64,000 nt of DNA. Origin: Marinospirillum insulare DSM 21763. Its GTDB lineage: Bacteria; Pseudomonadota; Gammaproteobacteria; Pseudomonadales; Halomonadaceae. Every line of letters begins with the position of its first letter. Positions within the stretch are counted from its first letter, which is position 1. The stretch covers positions 1 to 64,000 of the forward strand of contig NZ_JMLW01000018.1 of assembly GCF_000686905.1 (NCBI RefSeq). Direction: 5' to 3'. The position numbers and the translations under genes are program-made. Positions 56,640 through 64,000 of this stretch are shown here, in pieces. Under the pieces are notes generated by a model that saw only the letters and a program-made list of their open reading frames with translations, was not told where the DNA came from and did no database searches.

Positions 56640-58019
56640 TTAATTGGGTAAATCAGGGTAATAACCTAGCTGCCGCTCTATAACTTGGGCTAGCGCTAAG
56701 AGCTTAACTTCTTGTTGTGCGCCTGCAGTAAGCTGCATTGCTATAGGTAGGCCTTGCTCATCGACACCTACCGGCAAACTTAAGGCACACAAACCCATAA
56801 GGTTAGCTATGGATGGGTTGCGTAAAGCCAACATATTTAGACGACGATAATCTTCTAGCTGCTCAATTTCTACCATACTCGGTGCTGTTATTGGCAGAGT
56901 GGGATGTAGCCATACATCTACCTGCTCAAAGGTTTGGGCAGCTGTTAAACTGGCTTGAGCTAAAAGGTCTTTGCGCTGTAAATATTCACTCACACTTATT
57001 GCTGCGCCATCTTCTAGTCTTGTACGTACTACAGGGTCTAATTTAGCGTAGCTAGTGGGTAGCTTATTGGTTAAAAAGGCAGCAAGCTCAGCCACGCTTA
57101 AACCACCTGCTTGAAAGCAAGCAAAAACCTCATCGCAGCTGAGCACTTGCAATGGAATGAGTTCGGCACCTGCTGCTTCTAACTGGCTGGCTGCACGACG
57201 CACTTCTTCTACTACTGCATTGCTGGCACCTTCCCAAAAAAAGTTTTCTACTAACCCAATACGCAAACCTTTACAGCTAACAAGGTTAGGTACTTTTACC
57301 TCTTGCCCACTAAGTTGGCTTTCAATAGCTGTGTAACCATAGGCTAAATCAGTAACATTTTTGGCAAGAATGCCTGGCGTATCTAAAGAAGTGGAAAGAG
57401 GGACGATTTGGTCTGTTGGCCAGCGCCCTACGGTAGTTTTCAAACCCACTGCACCTGTCATCGCAGCTGGGATACGTACACTACCCGCTGTATCTGTACC
57501 CAAAGCTAAAAATGCTGACCCCTGGCACAAAGATACGCCTGCACCTGCACTTGAACCACCCGGCACTCTAGCTTGATCTTTAGACCAGGGGTTTTTTGGG
57601 GTTCCCCAATGGTTGTTTACACCTAACCCACCTAAAGCAAACTCTACGGTATGTGTTTTGCCGGTAATAACAGCTGCTTGATGCAATAGGGCTTGAATTA
57701 ATTTACCTGGTTGTTGCCAAGCTGGACCTAAATCTAAAGCTGAGCCAGCAAAGGTTGGTAAGTTAGGGACTGCAAACATATCTTTAACGGATATAGGAAT
57801 ACCCATCAACGGACCAAAATCATAGCCTTGTTTAATTAAGCTATCTAAATGCTGAGCTGTTTCTAAGGCGCTAGCACCTGCCCAAGTTTTATAGGCATTA
57901 AGTTGATCTTCGCTTGCAGAATAGTTAGCACAGCTTGCTTCAATAAGTTGTGTACTAGTTATTTTTCCGCTTCTTAAAGCCTGTGCTAACTGAGGCAACT
58001 GAGTGTTAAATATAGGCAT
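56640..58019 (-). CDS. Amidase signature enzyme
   Basis: A 459-residue hydrolase with the Ser-Ser-Lys triad: Lys79 (GIPISVKDM), Ser156 (VPGGSSAG) and nucleophile Ser180 (GTDTAGSVRIPAAM). Family members hydrolyse amides, including some of aromatic catabolism; deamination of a 2-aminomuconate-type intermediate is conceivable here, because the lower meta-cleavage genes are close, but it is not shown. Its start and the upstream stop share a base (TAATG), so it is coupled to the monooxygenase-like gene. Confidence 0.88.
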   Translation of the reverse strand: MPIFNTQLPQLAQALRSGKITSTQLIEASCANYSASEDQLNAYKTWAGASALETAQHLDSLIKQGYDFGPLMGIPISVKDMFAVPNLPTFAGSALDLGPAWQQPGKLIQALLHQAAVITGKTHTVEFALGGLGVNNHWGTPKNPWSKDQARVPGGSSAGAGVSLCQGSAFLALGTDTAGSVRIPAAMTGAVGLKTTVGRWPTDQIVPLSTSLDTPGILAKNVTDLAYGYTAIESQLSGQEVKVPNLVSCKGLRIGLVENFFWEGASNAVVEEVRRAASQLEAAGAELIPLQVLSCDEVFACFQAGGLSVAELAAFLTNKLPTSYAKLDPVVRTRLEDGAAISVSEYLQRKDLLAQASLTAAQTFEQVDVWLHPTLPITAPSMVEIEQLEDYRRLNMLALRNPSIANLMGLCALSLPVGVDEQGLPIAMQLTAGAQQEVKLLALAQVIERQLGYYPDLPN

Positions 58020-58594
58020 TAACGCTGATCCCTTTCTGCTTTAGGGTAAAGCCAGAAGGCAAACCAGCGGGTAAACCTTGGCATAAGTACATAAGTCATT
58101 AGCAGCATTAAAACTGCAGTTATTATCAAGGTTCTTAGAATTAGGGGGGCTGGCTCTAGTAGATCACCAAATAGTAAAAAAATAAGGGTTACACTGGGAT
58201 AAAGAGCTAACCAGCTAACAAAGGTCATTTTGTAGCGAGGTGGTGGTTTTATAGGGTTGCGTGCAGGTAGTGTAAACCAAGTTACCATGCCAGATAAAAC
58301 CTCTGTTTTTGCTGGCTCAATAAGCAAACCTTCAAAGTTTTCTAGATGTTTTTGACGTACTTCAGATGCTTGCCAAACTTCTAAATCTTTTTGGCTAGCA
58401 AACTTAAATACTATCCTATATTCAGGGTCATCTGGTGAAGCTGGTCGGAACATAGTACTGCCTAAATGCCCCGTAAATTTTTTTGCGGCAACTGACATAG
58501 CTGTACTTAACTGCTCAAACTCTTCTTCACACCCTTTTTTAACACGGCGTGAAACTACAACAGTGACTGCATTATCTGGTAAATTTTCTTGCAT
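58019..58594 (-). CDS. Antibiotic biosynthesis monooxygenase-like protein with membrane tail
   Basis: A 191-residue protein. The N-terminal part (about 8-105) is an ABM domain (VTVVVSRRVKKGCEEEFEQL, HLGSTMFRPA), a ferredoxin-like fold that in some members acts on quinones or heme. Two membrane segments follow at about 126-146 and 151-172. ABM proteins with such a tail are mostly uncharacterised. It is translationally coupled to the amidase downstream. Confidence 0.78.
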   Translation of the reverse strand: MQENLPDNAVTVVVSRRVKKGCEEEFEQLSTAMSVAAKKFTGHLGSTMFRPASPDDPEYRIVFKFASQKDLEVWQASEVRQKHLENFEGLLIEPAKTEVLSGMVTWFTLPARNPIKPPPRYKMTFVSWLALYPSVTLIFLLFGDLLEPAPLILRTLIITAVLMLLMTYVLMPRFTRWFAFWLYPKAERDQR

Positions 58595-58617
58595 TTTATG
58601 CCCCTAAAAATAAAACA

Positions 58618-60153
58618 TTAAGCTTGTGCTAGGCCTGAAAGAAGTAGGTTTTGGCTATTAGCCATACGGGCAACTTCTTGGTTAAGTTTATCCGCAGTTT
58701 TGGCTTCCTTAGAGGTTTTTAGGTTAGCTTCTATAAAAGCAGCTACTTGTGTATCAACTATTTCTGCAACTTGGGTTTGTTGTTTATTGCCTTCCTCTAA
58801 GGCCGCTACTCTAGCTACAAGCAAATCAACATTTTTTAAAATACTATTGAAGGCTTCACCAGCAGCATCTATTTGTTTAACACTTGAGTCTGATATTTCT
58901 TGCTCTTGCTCTAAAGTGCTTAAAATTTGTTGGGTCGCTTTTTGTAAGCCCTCTATCATGGTTTGAATACTAACAGCTGAGTTTTGGGTTTCCGCTGCCA
59001 AGGAGCGAACTTCATCAGCTACTACGGCAAAACCACGGCCTGCTTCACCTGCTCTGGCAGCTTCTATAGCTGCGTTGAGAGCTAGCAGGTTAGTTTGCTC
59101 AGCAACATTTTGAATAACGACTAGAACATCACCTATGTTGTTACTGCTTGCTTCTAACTCTAAAAAGTAACTACGGTTTTGTTGAATTTTTTCGGCTAAT
59201 AAGTGATTACCTTCTATCGCATCTTTTAAAGTGGTTTGGCCTAGCTCAATTTGTGCTAAGGCAGCTTCTACAGCTGTTTTGCTAGAAGTAGTTTCAGCAC
59301 TCATTACTTGGGAATTTTCTTGCAAGCTGGTACTTGATTCGGACAGCTGATCTAAGCCACTGGTTTGCTGATCTAGTGCCTGAACTAATTGCTCCATACT
59401 GGCTACGGTATTATTGGCTCGTTTAAAGATTAAATCTGAGGTGTTTTGTAGCCTATAGGTTAAGGAGCTAGTTTGTTCTTGCTGCATAGAGATCACCATC
59501 TGCAGCTGGCCTATATCATCAACCGTATTGGTATAAATTATTTGTTTAATAGGATGATGTACTATGGATTTGCTGGTTTTGACTAACTGATTAAAAGGTT
59601 GCATAACTAGGTATTGCGCAAAGAATAAAAGTGCAAGACTAATAACAAAGCTTATACCTATAACCCAGCTAGCCTCTGCTAAAGCTGCCGCTATAGAAAT
59701 TGGTGCAATAGCTAGTACAGAAACCAAGTACAATCTTTGCCAAGTAGACTTTATCGGCAGCCTTAAACGTAAGGGCATTTTACCTTGCTTTCTTAACCCA
59801 TAAACTTGTCTGGCACGGCTAAGTGTTGCGTTATCTGCTTCTTGCATAATGCAATGTAATTCTGCTACTTGGCCTTGTTCTATAACTGGTAACACATAAC
59901 AGCTAACCCATAATTCATCTGATCCAGCCTTAAGCTGGATCACTCCTAACCATGGCTTACCTTTACTTACTACTCCAAAAAGATCATTAATTGGCCCATC
60001 TGGCATATTTTGATGTTTAAAGCTGCGCAGATTAAGGCCTTTTAAAGAGTCTTTGTTTAAAGCGAACTTATCCCTAGCATGTCGACAGGTGTAAATAATA
60101 TCACCCTTGGGGCTCATGAGTAATATATACTTATTTAACTCACCCTTTTGCAT
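58618..60153 (-). CDS. Aer-like PAS chemoreceptor (MCP)
   Basis: Chemoreceptor of 511 residues with a cytoplasmic PAS domain (about 10-110), two close membrane segments at about 142-180 in one hairpin, a HAMP-like part and the signalling domain with [23 protein letters not shown]. The order matches the energy sensor Aer. The PAS region contains KHQNMPDGP and [10 protein letters not shown], where Aer has RHPDMP and GEPWSGIV. Two FAD-site residues of Aer (Arg57 and Asp60) thus appear as Lys and Asn, so flavin binding is uncertain. Its place in an aromatic cluster suggests taxis linked to that catabolism. Confidence 0.87.
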   Translation of the reverse strand: MQKGELNKYILLMSPKGDIIYTCRHARDKFALNKDSLKGLNLRSFKHQNMPDGPINDLFGVVSKGKPWLGVIQLKAGSDELWVSCYVLPVIEQGQVAELHCIMQEADNATLSRARQVYGLRKQGKMPLRLRLPIKSTWQRLYLVSVLAIAPISIAAALAEASWVIGISFVISLALLFFAQYLVMQPFNQLVKTSKSIVHHPIKQIIYTNTVDDIGQLQMVISMQQEQTSSLTYRLQNTSDLIFKRANNTVASMEQLVQALDQQTSGLDQLSESSTSLQENSQVMSAETTSSKTAVEAALAQIELGQTTLKDAIEGNHLLAEKIQQNRSYFLELEASSNNIGDVLVVIQNVAEQTNLLALNAAIEAARAGEAGRGFAVVADEVRSLAAETQNSAVSIQTMIEGLQKATQQILSTLEQEQEISDSSVKQIDAAGEAFNSILKNVDLLVARVAALEEGNKQQTQVAEIVDTQVAAFIEANLKTSKEAKTADKLNQEVARMANSQNLLLSGLAQA

Positions 60154-60232
60154 TTTCTTACCTACTTGGTTATTAATTCGCTGTGTAAAACACAGACAAA
60201 ACTACTTATATAATATTATTTATTAAGTTAGG

Positions 60233-60424
60233 TTAGCGGCCTAATTTTTTTGCTGAACTACCACCTATACCAAAGTGCTGCTTAGGCATTTCAGTAATCA
60301 TTACTCTTACTACATCTCGAGGTGCATCTAGGGCTTCAACCATTGCATCAGTAATTTTTTCAATTAATTGTTCTTTTTTTTCATCGCTACGGCCTTCCAT
60401 TATATAAATTTGCGCTATAGGCAT
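60233..60424 (-). CDS. xylH: 4-oxalocrotonate (2-hydroxymuconate) tautomerase
   Basis: Hexameric enzyme that turns 2-hydroxymuconate into 2-oxo-3-hexenedioate. The 63-codon gene begins at ATG 60424 (AGAGG before it), and after Met removal the chain starts with Pro1. Arg11, Arg39 and Phe50 line up with the active-site residues of the P. putida enzyme (R11, R39, F50). A longer frame from 60457 would bury the Pro and is rejected. The product is the substrate of the decarboxylase encoded upstream at 61448. Confidence 0.93.
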   Translation of the reverse strand: MPIAQIYIMEGRSDEKKEQLIEKITDAMVEALDAPRDVVRVMITEMPKQHFGIGGSSAKKLGR

Positions 60425-60458
60425 GCTGCACCTCTTACTTTGATTATTAAACTGCATG

Positions 60459-60498
60459 AAAAAAGCCTAGCCAGTATTAGCCAGCTAGGCTTTTTTTT
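60459..60498 (-). terminator. Strong terminator after the outer-membrane protein gene
   Basis: AAAAGCCTAGC and GCTAGGCTTTT form an 11-bp stem with a 12-base loop, flanked by A and T runs (eight T on one side). It overlaps the stop codon region at 60497 and lies before xylH, so xylH probably needs its own promoter or read-through. Confidence 0.85.
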
Positions 60499-61312
60499 AA
60501 AATACTTTGGTTAAAGAAGCCCGAATTACACTGCCTTCAGGACCATTAGAGCTGGAGAGCTCTTTATAGGCTGCAATATCTGCACCTAACATAAAGCCTG
60601 GCCAAAACTTTCCTACTGACATACCAAGCGCATTACGCTCTTCTTTATTTGAGCCAGACATTTCTCTAGTGATGTAGCCAGCAACACCCACATCTAAAGT
60701 GCCATAAGCCTTACCTAAGCCCCATTCAAGAGTGAGATTATCCTTGACTGTTACCCCACCACTCTTATCACCATTAATTTCATAACGACCTAAACCGCTT
60801 AAAGTAATATCACCTGCTTGGTTTAGCTTATAGGTACCACCAAAAGTCAGCATAATGCCATCGTGACCTTGGCCCACTTTATCCTTGTCACCGGTTTCAG
60901 CCCAGTAGCCCATACCACCCACGGCATCCCATTGCTCGCCATGCCAACCAATAACACCACCCAAATACAAGTCACCTAAACCTGATTCACTTTTAACCGT
61001 TGCTCCACCTGCTTTAACTTTTTCATTAATCATCGGTAAGATAGCTTCCAGGGTTAAATCACCCCCTAGAAATTCTTGTGGAGTAACCCAAATTAAGCGG
61101 TGTGCTAAAGCATTAACAGTTACTTTATCTGGTCCGCCACCATCGAATTTATCTGCTTCATAGTTTACATAGTAGCCCTTGTAATAGATTCCTGGTGGAG
61201 GCACTGAACTAGCTTTTACACCTTCTATACCTGGTACATAATGGCCTGCAAAAGTAGGTGCAGCTAAACAAGATGAAATAGCTGCAGCAATTGCGAGTTG
61301 TTTAATTTTCAT
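60497..61312 (-). CDS. Phenol-degradation-associated outer-membrane protein (MetA/SphX-like)
   Basis: A 271-residue protein with a signal peptide (cleavage near PTFAGHYVPG, residue 22) and alternating strands ending in Phe (TKVF), as in outer-membrane beta-barrels. The GHYVPGIEGVKASSVPPPG start is characteristic of the Phenol_MetA_deg family, which is encoded in phenol, cumene and biphenyl clusters and probably carries hydrophobic substrates. It lies 135 bases after dmpH in an AT-rich gap, so it may have a separate promoter. Confidence 0.85.
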   Translation of the reverse strand: MKIKQLAIAAAISSCLAAPTFAGHYVPGIEGVKASSVPPPGIYYKGYYVNYEADKFDGGGPDKVTVNALAHRLIWVTPQEFLGGDLTLEAILPMINEKVKAGGATVKSESGLGDLYLGGVIGWHGEQWDAVGGMGYWAETGDKDKVGQGHDGIMLTFGGTYKLNQAGDITLSGLGRYEINGDKSGGVTVKDNLTLEWGLGKAYGTLDVGVAGYITREMSGSNKEERNALGMSVGKFWPGFMLGADIAAYKELSSSNGPEGSVIRASLTKVF

Positions 61313-61447
61313 TTTAAATTACCTTATTATTTTTATTTGTATTATTTATTACTACTTTAGAACATCCTTGTTCTTATTATTTATATTTACTACACCTGTT
61401 GCTAGATCAACTGCTTCTAATTTTGTAAACGCTTACTCACTAAACTA

Positions 61448-62248
61448 CTAAACAAACTTAGCGGTAATGCTGCCTAAATCTTGGTAACGAATATTGATTG
61501 AATCACCTCGATTAACCGTGACAGCGGCTGTAATACCACCAGTCATAATAAAAGTGCCTGCTGGAATTTCTTCACCACGCTCACCCATCATATTCGCTAG
61601 CATGGCGACTGAAGCCGCTGGGTGACCTAATACTGCAGCTCCCGCACCCGTGGCGACAATCTCACCGTTAATTTCCATAACGACACCTAGGTTTTTAACA
61701 TCAACATCCTCTAAGCGTGCCATGCGACCACCAGTGATAAATCGACTAGAGCTAGAGTTGTCGGCAATCACACTTTTTAAGTCGAACTTAAAATCCTTGT
61801 AACGTGAATCGATCACTTCCACCGCTGGAATAATAAAGTCAGTGGCTCTTAACACATCACCAATATGGATGCCTGGGCCTTTAAGTGGAGCTTTGGTTAC
61901 AAAGGCAATTTCCGCTTCAATTTTTGGATGAATCAATTCATCCATCTTGATTTCACCACCTTCTGGTACGCTGAAGTAATCAGCTAGGTAACCATAACAA
62001 GGTTGTTCAACACCCATTTGCGCCATTTTTGCCCAAGAGGTTAAGCCCATTTTCATGCCAACAACTTTATGACCACGTGCTTCTTTACGTCGACGTGCTT
62101 CCCATTGCACATCAAAGGCATCACGGTAGGTCATTTCTGGGTATTTATCGGTGACTTTAGTTATTTCTTGTTGATTTAATTCGGCTTCTTCACAGTAGGT
62201 CGCTAGTTCATCAATTTGTTCTTTAGTGAGTTTGTTTGTATTTTCCAT
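61448..62248 (-). CDS. dmpH: 2-oxo-3-hexenedioate (4-oxalocrotonate) decarboxylase
   Basis: Removes CO2 from 2-oxo-3-hexenedioate to give 2-oxopent-4-enoate, using Mg2+. The 266-residue protein has the family features WEARRRKEARGHKVVGMKMG, HPKIEAEIAFV (metal-binding Glu), VEVIDSRY and GAGAAVLGHPAASVAM, and matches DmpH/XylI more closely than the related hydratase DmpE. It starts four bases after dmpG. The next enzyme of the pathway, hydratase DmpE, is not in the window. Confidence 0.93.
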   Translation of the reverse strand: MENTNKLTKEQIDELATYCEEAELNQQEITKVTDKYPEMTYRDAFDVQWEARRRKEARGHKVVGMKMGLTSWAKMAQMGVEQPCYGYLADYFSVPEGGEIKMDELIHPKIEAEIAFVTKAPLKGPGIHIGDVLRATDFIIPAVEVIDSRYKDFKFDLKSVIADNSSSSRFITGGRMARLEDVDVKNLGVVMEINGEIVATGAGAAVLGHPAASVAMLANMMGERGEEIPAGTFIMTGGITAAVTVNRGDSINIRYQDLGSITAKFV

Positions 62249-62252
62249 TAAA

Positions 62253-63275
62253 TTAAGCCTTTTCTTTTGCCATGGTTAATGCTAGGTCTTCTATCATGTC
62301 TTCTTGCCCACCCACGGTACCGCGTCGACCCAGTTCAACTAAAAGATCACGGGCGGAGATGCCGTATTTTTCTTCAGCACGCTTAGCGAATAAGAGGAAA
62401 GAGGAATAAACACCGGCATAGCCTAGTGTCAATGAGTTACGGTCGACACGAACCGGATGGTCCATCATAGGAACAACCAGGTCTTCTGCTACGTCCATAA
62501 TTTTGAACAGATCAACACCGGTTTCTACACCCATGCGATCAAGCACTGCACAAAAAACTTCTAGCGGTGTATTACCTGCACCGGCACCTAAACCAGCCAC
62601 TGAGCCATCAATACGGCTAGCACCCGCTTCAATGGCTGCTAAGGAGTTAGCGATACCCATGCCTAGGTTGTGGTGACCATGAAAACCTATTTCGATATTT
62701 TTTGGCAATTCTTTACGCAGCAGACCAATGCGAGCAGTCACATCATCCGGCAACATATAACCAGCTGAGTCAGTGGCATAAATGCAGTTAGCACCGTAGT
62801 CCACCATGAGCTTGGCTTGTTCGAGGATTTTTTCTGGGCTCACCATGTGCGCCATCATTAAAAAACCCACGGTATCCATACCCATTTTTGCGGCTTGGGT
62901 AATGTGCTGTTGGCTCACATCGGCTTCGGTACAGTGGGTGGCCACACGAATACTGGTGACACCACAGTCTTTAGCCATGTTTAAATGATCAACCGTTCCA
63001 ATACCTGGCAATAATAGGGCTGAAATTTTAGCCTGCTTCATTTGTGGCACAACGGCTTTTAGGTACTCTTCATCGCTGTGCGCTGGAAAGCCGTAGTTAA
63101 CCGAAGCACCACCCAGACCATCGCCGTGAGTCACTTCTATCATCGGCATACCCGCTTGATCTAAGCCAGTAGCGATATTAACCATTTCTTCTAATGAGAT
63201 TTGGTGACGCTTAGCATGCATACCATCACGTAGGCTCATATCGTGGAGGGTGACTTGTTTGCCTTGTAAATTCAT
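62253..63275 (-). CDS. dmpG: 4-hydroxy-2-oxovalerate aldolase
   Basis: Splits 4-hydroxy-2-oxovalerate to pyruvate and acetaldehyde. From ATG 63275 (AGGAGA before it) it has 340 residues; a frame from 63335 is longer but not supported. The catalytic [10 protein letters not shown] (about 15-24) and metal-binding [11 protein letters not shown] (about 197-207) are present. The C-terminal part interacts with the dehydrogenase DmpF, and acetaldehyde is channelled between the two. It follows dmpF by ten bases. Confidence 0.95.
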   Translation of the reverse strand: MNLQGKQVTLHDMSLRDGMHAKRHQISLEEMVNIATGLDQAGMPMIEVTHGDGLGGASVNYGFPAHSDEEYLKAVVPQMKQAKISALLLPGIGTVDHLNMAKDCGVTSIRVATHCTEADVSQQHITQAAKMGMDTVGFLMMAHMVSPEKILEQAKLMVDYGANCIYATDSAGYMLPDDVTARIGLLRKELPKNIEIGFHGHHNLGMGIANSLAAIEAGASRIDGSVAGLGAGAGNTPLEVFCAVLDRMGVETGVDLFKIMDVAEDLVVPMMDHPVRVDRNSLTLGYAGVYSSFLLFAKRAEEKYGISARDLLVELGRRGTVGGQEDMIEDLALTMAKEKA

Positions 63276-63285
63276 TGGGTTTCTC

Positions 63286-64000
63286 CTAGCCGCGAGCGGG
63301 TAATGTGATGGACTGATTTGCCGCTTCTTCAGCAAACATTTCTGCGGTACGCAGTGCTGCTGCGGTCATTATGTCGAGGTTACCGGCGTACTTGGGTAGA
63401 AAATCACCCAAGCCTTCCACCTGCATAAAGCAGGACACACGATTGCCATCAAATACTGGGCCATTGACTAGCTGATATCCGGGCACATAGCGCTGCACCT
63501 CTTTAACCATGGCATGAATAGACTCAGTAATTTTGGCTTGATCAGGAGTGGTTTCAGTTAAGCAATGCACGGTATCGCGCATCATTAAAGGTGGCTCGGC
63601 AGGGTTAATAACAATGATTGCCTTACCTTTTTTAGCACCACCCACCTGTTCTACACCGCTGGCAGTGGTACGGGTGAATTCATCAATATTAACGCGTGTA
63701 CCAGGGCCAACTGAACGAGAAGAAACAGTGGCAACAATTTCGCCGTATTCAACCGGCTGCACACGTGAGATAGCCGCAACCATAGGAATGGTAGCTTGGC
63801 CGCCACAGGTCACCATATTGACGTTCATGGCCAGGTTTTTGGTTTGTTCAACCAAGTTCACCGGCGGCACACAAAATGGACCAATCGCAGCTGGTGTTAG
63901 GTCAATCATTATCACACCTAGCTCATTGAGCTTACGGCTGTTTTCAGCGTGAACGTAGGCAGAGGTGGCATCAAAGGCTACGCGAATATCATCTTTTATA
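63286..64000 (-). CDS. dmpF: Acetaldehyde dehydrogenase (acylating), C-terminal part
   Basis: Converts acetaldehyde, NAD+ and CoA to acetyl-CoA, in a complex with DmpG. The frame stays open to the right edge, so the N-terminal NAD-binding part is outside. In-window residues include [37 protein letters not shown], the catalytic Cys in [14 protein letters not shown], and [15 protein letters not shown]. About 238 of some 310 residues are seen. An internal GTG at 63915 is not the start, because family sequence continues upstream of it. Confidence 0.95.
   Translation of the reverse strand, partial: IKDDIRVAFDATSAYVHAENSRKLNELGVIMIDLTPAAIGPFCVPPVNLVEQTKNLAMNVNMVTCGGQATIPMVAAISRVQPVEYGEIVATVSSRSVGPGTRVNIDEFTRTTASGVEQVGGAKKGKAIIVINPAEPPLMMRDTVHCLTETTPDQAKITESIHAMVKEVQRYVPGYQLVNGPVFDGNRVSCFMQVEGLGDFLPKYAGNLDIMTAAALRTAEMFAEEAANQSITLPARG

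Noticed and set aside
61313-61447. A small gene in the AT-rich gap between dmpH and the outer-membrane protein gene
   Set aside because: No open frame with a ribosome site; it more likely holds a promoter.
63286-63915. Start of the acetaldehyde dehydrogenase gene at 63915
   Set aside because: The frame stays open to the window edge and the upstream residues match the family, so the true start is outside.

Overview
The window looks like a chromosomal segment of a motile, heterotrophic gammaproteobacterium, probably a marine or halophilic member of the Oceanospirillales (for example the Marinospirillum/Nitrincola/Oceanospirillum group). The placement rests on moderate-to-low GC, cmoA-cmoB with rsmC, DUF3392, rpsF-rpsR-DUF2232-rplI-dnaB order, a complete choline-to-glycine-betaine locus, and many flagellar and chemotaxis genes. 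The genus is a guess from gene content; no rRNA is present.

Layout. 1-1630: a decayed edge with the 5' end of an ISL3-type transposase, a sensor gene cut by that element, and a deleted chemoreceptor remnant. 1634-8599 (minus): one operon, betI-betB-betA-choX-choW-choV, for choline uptake and oxidation to glycine betaine, with a BetI-type palindrome upstream and a divergent emrE-type transporter. 9085-10700: a Fic protein, a tRNA-Arg(CCT) and a partial second copy of that tRNA. 10686-15106: flagellar and chemotaxis genes (YcgR-like PilZ protein, flgN, flgM with a clear sigma-28 promoter, flgA, and divergent cheV-cheR). 15205-18951: rsmC-cmoA-cmoB and fpr. 18977-21505: a receiver-PilZ protein and a chemoreceptor with a periplasmic heme-c motif. 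21636-30815: a stand-alone trpB-like gene, small hypotheticals, dnaB, the S6/S18/L9 operon, rlmB and rnr. 30978-33686: a deleted ADP-ribosylglycohydrolase gene and a coupled nuclease/beta-CASP pair. 33994-39273: a chemoreceptor, leuA, an Lrp-type regulator and dadA. 39299-43833: a CaxA-type antiporter, modE and divergent modABC with a clean Mo-box. 43830-53688: LysR/MFS, TauE, a lipoprotein, an MBL hydrolase, an LpxR-like protein, a YCF48-RND pair and an unknown membrane protein. 53783-55790: murI and trmA. 55780-64000 (minus): an aromatic meta-cleavage lower-pathway cluster running off the right edge.

How the genes work together. Choline enters by ChoXWV and is oxidised by BetA and BetB to betaine, with BetI as repressor. 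FlgM, FlgN, FlgA, CheV, CheR, two PilZ proteins and three intact chemoreceptors show that motility is tied to c-di-GMP and to several inputs. XylH, DmpH, DmpG and DmpF turn 2-hydroxymuconate into pyruvate and acetyl-CoA; an outer-membrane protein, an Aer-like receptor, an amidase and a second tautomerase on the same strand suggest a dedicated uptake, sensing and catabolism unit whose upper pathway lies outside the window.

No CRISPR array, prophage or recognised defence system was seen. The least ordinary items are the heme-c chemoreceptor, the Aer-like receptor with altered FAD-site residues in a catabolic cluster, the diverged orphan TrpB, the tRNA-Arg partial duplication, and three genes of unknown function (23369-23842, 52330-53688, and the YCF48/RND pair).
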